In this document: in pieces, positions 57,201-64,000 of the stretch
How positions within the stretch are numbered: position 1 is the stretch's first letter
How the letters are laid out: each line of letters opens with the position of its first letter
NCBI GenBank assembly: GCA_963691705.1
Contig: OY829539.1
Location: 58,316,327 to 58,380,326 of the forward strand
Reading direction: 5' to 3'
Length of the DNA: 64,000 nucleotides
From: Viola odorata
Lineage: Eukaryota > Streptophyta > Magnoliopsida > Malpighiales > Violaceae
Made by a program: the position numbers and the translations under genes
Notes under the pieces: generated by a model
Database searches by the model: none
What the model saw: only the letters and a program-made list of their open reading frames with translations
Told to the model about the DNA's origin: nothing

Positions 57201-58203
57201 AGAAAATGCGTGGCAACAACTTTACAGTCTCATCAATGCATGGCGACATGCCTCAAAAGGAGAGAGATACTATTATGAACGACTTCCGAGGTGGCACAAC
57301 CCGTGTCCTAATCACAACTGATGTCTGGGCCCGAGGGCTTGACGTACAGCAGGCAAGTTCCTTTATTAGTTTTTTATGCTTTTATAATTTTGTATGTTGT
57401 TATCACTGCAGTTACTTGCTAGGGTTGTGTGTTGAACTTTATTGGGGATAAGACCAAATAACAGTAGGGTGCATGTGTTTGGTTGCTTGTACAGATTGTA
57501 TATATTAGCTGTTAAAACTTAAAATCTATTTAGGGGGCATTTGAGGACTTCTACCCACTAAATGTATGTGCTTGATTTACTTTATTAAGGTATCACATTG
57601 TTGCTAGGTGAGCTTGCATTTCCACATTAACTGTTTGATTTGTCATTGCTGGATTTGAAACTGTCTAACTTAATTATGTCCTACATGCAAAACTGCTTAA
57701 CTCAATTACATCCAACATGCAGGAGTGAAACCTCAAAAAGCGTTATAATTGTTAGTTTGGTCTTCTTTTCATCTTAAGTTAACTTCACATGTTTCTCCAG
57801 GTTTCTCTGGTTATCAATTATGACCTGCCAAACAATCGAGAGCTTTATATCCATCGGATTGGTCGTTCTGGTCGTTTTGGACGCAAGGTATGGTCTTTAT
57901 CGCTTCATTTGCAAAGATAGCGATGGCTCTCCTTTCATACATGAATCTAACTTGATGTTTCTACCAATGGGAGTAGAAACTGAATCGAACCCCTGTCCAA
58001 ACAATAGACTAAAGTTACTTATTTTTTGCTGCTCTTGTGGAGTTCCCTGTATCTGAATGTCAATTAAATCTTGATTTTGATGGTTGCAGGGTGTGGCAAT
58101 AAATTTTGTCAAAAGTGATGATATTAAGATCCTAAGAGATATTGAGCAGTACTACAGTACCCAGATTGACGAAATGCCAATGAATGTTGCTGACCTGATA
58201 TGA
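54289..58203 (+). CDS. EIF4A3: DEAD-box RNA helicase eIF4A-III, exon junction complex core
   Basis: Eight exons: 54289-54593, 54702-54942, 55046-55126, 56711-56818, 56910-57029, 57185-57352, 57801-57887, 58090-58203; 407 residues, as usual for the family. It clamps RNA in the exon junction complex (splicing memory, nonsense-mediated decay). Motifs in order: Q motif [22 protein letters not shown]; Ia PTRELA; GG; Ib TPGR; II DESD, cut at the LILV boundary so that DESD starts exon 3; [44 protein letters not shown]. It ends [17 protein letters not shown] instead of DEAD is the family norm. Exon 6 must end at CAGCAG for VQQVSLVI, so its intron starts GCAAGT (GC-AG). Intron 3 is 1.58 kb. A foldback transposon lies about 345 bp upstream. 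Confidence 0.97.
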
Positions 58204-59189
58204 GGGAGTTGCTGCTACTGTGATATTTATTTGCCAGTAGAATGATGGTGCTTCTCTCATGTGCAACAGCACTATCGACATGATGATTTGTACAAGTGCG
58301 TGGTGGATTGACTACCGCCAGGTGGTTTTGCGTGACCGGAAAATTGTTAGAATAGCATTAACTCCTTTTGAGTTTTGTGGGATTGATATTTTTTTCTTTT
58401 GTTGGATGTACTATACACTAGGGATTGTTTGATGTTGAATGAATGTATTTGAGTTTTTTGTGACTAAGTTTGACTGTTATAATATTCCTCCATTGTCAGC
58501 TTGCTTTTCACTTTTTGGTGAGATCCTTGTTATGGTAATGCCCAGTTCAGTTCTCAATTTGGTTGCTTTCCAAGTTCTAACAACATGCAACAGGATGAGG
58601 CGTATCTTATCCGGATTGAATTTGGCAATTAGTATGTCATTTCATTCGTTTCCTTTTAAAATGATAACTTCCTGTTTTTTTTTCATATATATAAATCTTT
58701 TATATTTGCACATAATTTATAAACCTTAGTACGATGTTACATAACAAATATTTTCATGTTGATATTTATTTATAAATATATGAAAAATAATTTATTTACT
58801 ACTCCTTCCAGTTCCAATAAATAAATGACGTTTTGAAACCGAATACCATAATTAAAATAATAATTGATGATTATATTTTTAATATTAGATAATTTTTTTA
58901 TATTAAATAAATTGGCTAATAAATATTTATCTCTTTTAACGTTATTTATTTAAAATTAATTTCTTTTAGTAAGTTTAGAGGAATTCGGTTTTTAATTTTT
59001 TTGTTTTTCATTTTGAAAGGAACAACATTGCTACTGACGTACGAAAACTGGATAAGTAAATGTTTTTGTAACAAAAGCTCAGTAAATGAACTTCAACTCA
59101 GCCATCTTGATCTTGTTGGAATGAATAACTGTATGGAATGAGCGCAGATATGCTGTCAGCTTCCCCCTCCCTCAGCCTCAGACGCACTA
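58204..59189. other. Spacer between eIF4A-III and the PPR gene
   Basis: eIF4A-III 3' region, then AT-rich DNA. At about 58798 the phrase CTACTCCTTCCAGTTCC looks like half of a Stowaway-type MITE end, with no partner found. Confidence 0.5.
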
Positions 59190-62100
59190 ATGGTTCGCCG
59201 CTCCTTCGCATTCATTACCACCACAAACAACAACAGGCGCGCCCTTCACAATTCAAACCATTTGTTCACAGCCGCCACTTCTCCACCACCACCACCACTG
59301 AACTACAACAGCTTCGACCAAGACCCAATCCTCTTAAGGACCCGAAACCTCAATCCCTTCATCAAGCGGCCTCCTTCTCTAATCCCATTACATGACTTGC
59401 TCAATCACTCCAAGTCATCTCATCCTTTTCCCCCACCTATACCCATACCCGTTCCCTTTCTGTCCCATGTTCAAAATGGGTATGAGCAGCTGGTTACTCG
59501 GTATCGAGACGCTTCTTCCTCCAGGGATGCTAAACAGTTTCATCTGAACATTTTGAAATGTGGGTTTCATTGCAATTTGTTTGTAAGCAACACACTGATC
59601 AATGTGTATGTAAGAACCGGTGACTTGTTATCAGCTCACAAATTGTTTGATGAATTGCCTGAGAAGAATGATGTTTCGTGGGCGTGTTTGATTTCAGGAT
59701 ATAACCAGAATAGGATGCCCGAGGATGCAATCCGGGTTTTCAAGCGGATGCTCTGTGAACGTTTCTTGCCCAGCCGTTTTGCTTTTGGCGGCGCCCTTCG
59801 AGCTTGTCAGGAGTCTGACCTTCGTGGACTTAGACTTGGCATGCAAATTCATGGTATGATTCTCAAGTCCTCCTCTGCAAATGATGCGGTCTTGTGTAAT
59901 GTGTTGATGTCGATGTATGGGAGATATTTAGGATTCATTGACTATGCTCGGCATATTTTTGATGAGATCAAGATTAAGAATGTGGCATCGTACAATTCTA
60001 TTATATCAGTTTATTCACAAAGAGGAGACGCAGTATCTTCTTTTGACCTATTCTCTACCATGCAAAGAGAAGATTCGGAGTTCAATCTTCAACCTAATGA
60101 GTACACATTTGGGAGCTTAATAGCCGCTGCATGTGCTTCCATTGATTCTGGTTTGTGCCTGCTGGAGCAGATGCTCACAAAAGTTAAAAAATCAGGACTA
60201 ATGTCTGATTTGTATGTGGGTAGTGCTTTGGTTGGTGGATTTGCTAGGTTTGGACTGTTTGAGTATGCTAGAAAGATTTTTGAGCAGATGAGTGTAAGGA
60301 ATGCTGTCTCTATGAACAGCTTGATGGTTGGGCTGGTCAAATTGAAACGTGGAGAAGAAGCTTCTCAAGTATTTGCAGACATGAGAAATTTAGTTTATGT
60401 AAATCTTGATTCATATGTAATTCTGTTAAGTGCATTTGCTGATTTTTCCCAGCCAGAGGAAGGGAGAAGAAAGGGTAAAGAGGTTCATGGATATGTAGTC
60501 CGAACAGGGTTAATCAATTCCAAGGTTGCTATTGGAAATGGGCTTATTAACATGTATGCTAAATGCAGTGCCATTGATGATGCTAGATTAGTATTTGAGC
60601 TCATGGTTGACAAGGATTCGGTCTCATGGAATTCTATGATTTCTGGTTTTGACCAGAATGAGTGTTTTGGAGCTGCAGTTAAGAGTTACATTGAAATGAG
60701 GGAAAATGGATTCGTTGCTTCCAATTTCACGTTGATAAGTACATTGAGTTCATGTGCTAGTTTGGGTTGGGCTAGTTTGGGACGACAAATACATGGTGAA
60801 GGGCATAAATTGGGGCTTGATTTGGATGTTTCAGTATCAAATGCGCTTCTTGCATTATATGCTGAAGTCGGATGCTTTTACGAGTGCCAGAAAGCCTTCT
60901 TCTTGATGCTGGAGTATGATCAAGTATCCTGGAATACTGTGATTGGGGCATTAGGTGATTCAGATGTATTTGTGTCTGGATCAGTAGAACTTTTCCTGGA
61001 AATGATGAGATCTGGATGGACTCCTAATAGAGTAACCTTCTTAAATATTCTTGCAGCTGTGTCATCTCTTTCTTTGAGTCAACTGGGCTCCCAGATACAT
61101 GCACTAATTCTGAAATACCACATTGTAGATGATACTGCTATTGACAATGCGCTGCTGGCTTGCTATGGGAAGTGTGTACAGATGGATAACTGTGAGAAAA
61201 TATTTTCCAGAATGTCTGACAGAAGAGATGAGGTAAGTTGGAATTCCATGATTTCAGGATACATACACAGTGAATTATTGTCCGAGGCCATGGACTTAGC
61301 CTGGTTCATGATGCAGAGAGGCCAGAGGTTGGACTGTTTCACCTTTGCCACTGTTCTCAGTGCTTGTGCCTCCATTGCAACGCTGGAGCGTGGCATGGAA
61401 GTCCATGCCGGTGCTATAAGAGCTTGTTTAGAATCTGATGTTGTGATTGGGAGTGCACTCGTAGACATGTACTCTAAATGTGGAAGAATAGATTATGCAT
61501 CAAGATTTTTTGATTTGATGCCTGTGAAGAATGCTTATTCTTGGAACTCAATGATATCAGCTTATGCACGTCATGGACAAGGGGGCAATGCGTTGAAGCT
61601 TTTTACGCAAATGAAGCATGATGGTCATTTGCCAGATCATGTTACGTTTGTTGGGGTGTTGTCAGCTTGTAGCCATGTTGGTTTGGTTGATGAAGGATTT
61701 GAGCATTTCAAATCCATGATAGATGTGTATGGATTGGCTCCTCAGATAGAGCACTATTCATGCATGGTTGACCTTCTTGGGCGAGCTGGCAAATTTGATA
61801 AGATTGAGGACTTCATTGATACTATGCCACTGAAACCAAATGTTCTCATCTGGAGAACAGTTCTGGGTGCTTGCTGCAGAGGGAATGGTCGCAAGACTGA
61901 GTTAGGCAGGAGGGCTGCGGAAATGCTTTTTGAATTGGAACCCCAAAATGCGGTGAATTATGTACTTCTTTCAAACATGTATGCTACAAGTGGGAAGTGG
62001 GAGGACATGGCGAAGGCTAGGAGGGCAATGAGAGAGGCAGCTGTGAAGAAGGAAGCTGGATGCAGTTGGGTAACCATGAAGGATGGCGTCCATGTTTTCG

Positions 62101-62459
62101 TAGCTGGGGATCAGTTACACCCTGAAAAGGGATTAATTTATGAGAAGCTGAAGGAGCTTAGTAGGAGAATGAGAGAAGCTGGATACGTGCCTGAGACAAG
62201 ATACACGCTGTATGATCTAGAACAAGAGAACACAGAAGAAGCGTTGAGCTATCATAGCGAGCGACTGGCAGTTGCATTTGTCCTGATTCGCAATTCAGGA
62301 TTGCCAATTAGGATAATGAAGAACCTGAGGGTCTGTGGTGACTGTCACACTGTCTTCAAATGTATATCAAAGATTGTAGGGCGTCCAATAGTGTTGCGAG
62401 ATTCTAACAGGTTCCATCATTTCGAGAGTGGCGCATGTTCGTGCGGGGATTACTGGTGA
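59190..62459 (+). CDS. MEF7: PPR-DYW RNA editing factor, MEF7-type
   Basis: Single-exon ORF of 1089 residues from ATG at 59190. An Arg/Ser/Thr/Asn-rich N-terminus without acids suggests organelle import. PLS-type PPR repeats run from about residue 110 to 870 (for example VSNTLINVYVRTGDLLSAHK, VSWNSMISGFDQN, IGSALVDMYSKCGRIDYASR). E/E+ motifs follow (KKEAGCSWV, VHVFVAGDQLHPE). The DYW cytidine-deaminase domain has HSERLAVAF (HxE), VCGDCHTVFK (CxxCH) and a terminal CSCGDYW. Such proteins convert specific C to U in organelle transcripts. Repeat-by-repeat wording matches Arabidopsis At5g09950 (MEF7, mitochondrial) as I remember it. The protein is about 90 residues longer, mostly at the N-terminus, so a later Met could be the real start. 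Confidence 0.93.
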   Translation: MVRRSFAFITTTNNNRRALHNSNHLFTAATSPPPPPLNYNSFDQDPILLRTRNLNPFIKRPPSLIPLHDLLNHSKSSHPFPPPIPIPVPFLSHVQNGYEQLVTRYRDASSSRDAKQFHLNILKCGFHCNLFVSNTLINVYVRTGDLLSAHKLFDELPEKNDVSWACLISGYNQNRMPEDAIRVFKRMLCERFLPSRFAFGGALRACQESDLRGLRLGMQIHGMILKSSSANDAVLCNVLMSMYGRYLGFIDYARHIFDEIKIKNVASYNSIISVYSQRGDAVSSFDLFSTMQREDSEFNLQPNEYTFGSLIAAACASIDSGLCLLEQMLTKVKKSGLMSDLYVGSALVGGFARFGLFEYARKIFEQMSVRNAVSMNSLMVGLVKLKRGEEASQVFADMRNLVYVNLDSYVILLSAFADFSQPEEGRRKGKEVHGYVVRTGLINSKVAIGNGLINMYAKCSAIDDARLVFELMVDKDSVSWNSMISGFDQNECFGAAVKSYIEMRENGFVASNFTLISTLSSCASLGWASLGRQIHGEGHKLGLDLDVSVSNALLALYAEVGCFYECQKAFFLMLEYDQVSWNTVIGALGDSDVFVSGSVELFLEMMRSGWTPNRVTFLNILAAVSSLSLSQLGSQIHALILKYHIVDDTAIDNALLACYGKCVQMDNCEKIFSRMSDRRDEVSWNSMISGYIHSELLSEAMDLAWFMMQRGQRLDCFTFATVLSACASIATLERGMEVHAGAIRACLESDVVIGSALVDMYSKCGRIDYASRFFDLMPVKNAYSWNSMISAYARHGQGGNALKLFTQMKHDGHLPDHVTFVGVLSACSHVGLVDEGFEHFKSMIDVYGLAPQIEHYSCMVDLLGRAGKFDKIEDFIDTMPLKPNVLIWRTVLGACCRGNGRKTELGRRAAEMLFELEPQNAVNYVLLSNMYATSGKWEDMAKARRAMREAAVKKEAGCSWVTMKDGVHVFVAGDQLHPEKGLIYEKLKELSRRMREAGYVPETRYTLYDLEQENTEEALSYHSERLAVAFVLIRNSGLPIRIMKNLRVCGDCHTVFKCISKIVGRPIVLRDSNRFHHFESGACSCGDYW

Positions 62460-62793
62460 TTGAGATGATCCACTTGCCAGTTTAGTTGTTTGATGAAGCC
62501 AAGCAGGTAGAAGGTCCCAACCAAATGTAGCAGCCCCCTGATGCGAGACTAAACCAAAACTCTTTTTAGTAGTAGTTGTTTTTTTAACTTTCATTAGAAC
62601 TTAGAAAGGGAACCCATCCATACCAATCATGAGATGAAATGGAGTTGGAGTTCGAGTGCAGCTCCCCATCCTCATAAGTGAGAAGTCATAAGTTCATTTA
62701 TAGTCAACTGTGGTCCGTGGACCCACAGCTCCCCATACCGCAACGTCGGCAGCCATAGAGAGCCCATGCAGAATCAAGTCGAAGACTCAAGAC
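62460..62793. other. 3' flank of the PPR gene
   Basis: Non-coding. No recognisable features before the hAT-like end at 62794. Confidence 0.5.
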
Positions 62794-62926
62794 TAGGGGT
62801 GGCAAATGGGTATGGGTAGGTATGAGTATTATACCAATTTATTATCCATATAATTTTTTAAATGGGTACCCATATCCATTTATACCCATTTAAATCACAC
62901 CCATCCATTTATACCCATTTAAATCA
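62794..62926. mobile_element. End fragment of a hAT-like element
   Basis: Begins TAGGGGTGGCAAATGGGTA, the same terminal class as the element at 14064, with repeated ACCCATTT subterminal motifs. It is cut by the LINE tail at 62927, so only one end is in view. Confidence 0.65.
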
Positions 62927-64000
62927 TTTTTTTTTTTAAGCTGAAGATTATATTCACTCCGTCATAGACGGAGGCAAGAAGAAGGATAGAATGTACAAAA
63001 GTCACTCCTAAAAGAAGGAGCGACTAGGCGAAAGACAAAAGAGCACGAACCTGTCAAGTTCCAAACTATAGACTAGTGGACTATTCTACCCCAAGTAGAT
63101 AACCAGGTGGGCGACAATAACATCATTCCCAAACTATATGGGAATGCCACATCATTACTCTTTAACCACCTATACCAGAAAGAGAAAAAGCAATTGAAAC
63201 ACGTCTCGCGCAAGTAGTACCTTGCCGAAAAACAATCTTGTTTCTCTGCAACCACAAGCTCCAAACTATAGCATAAAATAATATCCTCCACTTCTTCTTG
63301 ACTTGATTCCCTCCCCAAGGCACTAAGCTCTCCCACGAACCCCATAAGTCTCCGATCGTCCTAGGGGGACACCAGGACACCCCGACCCAAAGCATAACAG
63401 CATTCCAGCAAGCCATGGAAGTATGGCAGTGTAGCAGAATATGCTGAACGGATTCCCCCTGAGCAGTACACATAGGGCAAACATTATCTTCCTCTGAAAG
63501 CATGTTACGTTTCCACAAAAACTCCCTGGTAACCAATCGATCTCTGAGAGCAAGCCAAAGGAAGAATTCGACCCTGTAAGGTGCTAATTTGGACCAGCAT
63601 GACTCTAAATCTGGATTAGCCTGAAAGCGCTGTTTATCAATACCCAAACACCAGGACCCAACCGAATACACTCCATCGCTAATTAACTGCCACTTACTCT
63701 TAACAGGAGAATAATTTCTGTTAGGAACCGAGATTTGAGTAGCCAAGCAATCCCATTCTTCCCTTTCCCACTCAAAAAGCTCACGCCGCCATTGATTGTT
63801 CCAAATCCACTGGTCCTCCAGCCAGTGACCGTGATCAATAATATTACCTCCACAGTTTATGGCGACATTATACAACCTTGGATAAATCAGGGCTAAAGGA
63901 GTCTTATTGTGCCAAGGATCCCACCAGAAGGACACCGAACTTCCATTCCCCACAACAAGATCCACATGCCTAACCCAAAAGTCGAACCATTGACGACCCT
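62927..64000 (-). mobile_element. LINE retrotransposon, 3' part, running off the window
   Basis: A poly-T run at 62927-62937 is the poly-A tail of a minus-strand LINE. The ORF is open from 64000 down to 63162, with typical plant LINE ORF2 C-terminal features: GNGSSVSFWWDPW, the reverse-transcriptase zinc-binding segment APYRVEFFLWLALRDRL, CPMCTAQGESVQHILLHC and SMACWNAVMLW. The last ~240 bp before the tail are a 3' untranslated region or decayed coding sequence. The catalytic reverse transcriptase would lie outside the window. Confidence 0.88.

Noticed and set aside
58798..58840. Stowaway-like MITE
   Set aside because: CTACTCCTTCCAGTTCC resembles one terminus, but the opposite end and a TA duplication could not be found.
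59138..59395. Alternative N-terminal ORF overlapping the PPR gene
   Set aside because: A different frame from the 1089-residue PPR ORF, short and without features. Treated as a shadow.

Overview
This window is plant nuclear DNA, almost certainly from a eudicot. It carries many GT-AG introns, AT-rich spacers, DYW-type PPR genes, an NB-LRR gene, plant Mutator-like (MULE) and hAT-like elements, a LINE, and fragments of plastid DNA (ycf2 and the rrn16-trnI spacer). I cannot name the species from sequence alone.

Layout. 1-7.7 kb: one small two-helix membrane protein gene (748-1563, minus), then spacer with relics of small inverted-repeat elements, AT-rich arrays and a purine-rich minisatellite. 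7.7-10.6 kb: a minus-strand BED-zinc-finger/NB-ARC/LRR resistance gene with one in-frame stop in the NB-ARC. 11-20 kb: a transposon-dominated spacer holding two clean hAT-like insertions with perfect 8-bp target duplications. One of them (3.6 kb) carries a MULE-like C-terminal exon and a convergent GRF zinc-finger gene. 20.2-24.3 kb: a cationic amino acid transporter gene split by a ~1.86-kb insertion. 24.3-29.3 kb: duplicated pieces of the transporter 3' flank, three ubiquitin-like sequences (one full length), a decayed F-box gene, and a two-part plastid insertion. 29.4-30.3 kb: a truncated PPR pseudogene. 30.4-38.2 kb: a nested transposon complex in which a MULE with a near-complete but frameshifted transposase lies exactly between two 688-bp direct repeats that belong to another inverted-repeat element. 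A Harbinger/Tourist-like MITE sits in one of its terminal repeats.

39-64 kb is the gene-rich half. It holds an SnRK1 beta subunit (40042-42609), a small plastid-type single-helix protein (43131-43711, minus), N-acetylglucosaminyltransferase II (45202-46497), a decayed DUF2828/vWA gene (47162-49102, minus), an EDM3/AIPP1-type RRM protein (50245-50955), eIF4A-III of the exon junction complex (54289-58203, eight exons, one GC-AG intron) and a MEF7-type PPR-DYW editing factor (59190-62459). A LINE runs off the right edge. Small elements (hAT-like, a 160-bp hairpin MITE, a 1.7-kb foldback element) lie between these genes.

The intact genes are unrelated housekeeping genes (energy signalling, N-glycan processing, chromatin/RNA, RNA editing) and form no pathway or cluster. 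The noteworthy content is structural: the cargo-bearing hAT-like element, the MULE bracketed by long direct repeats, and a series of genes broken by single lesions. I did not see a clearly new biological system. All exon boundaries come from reading splice motifs and protein continuity by eye.
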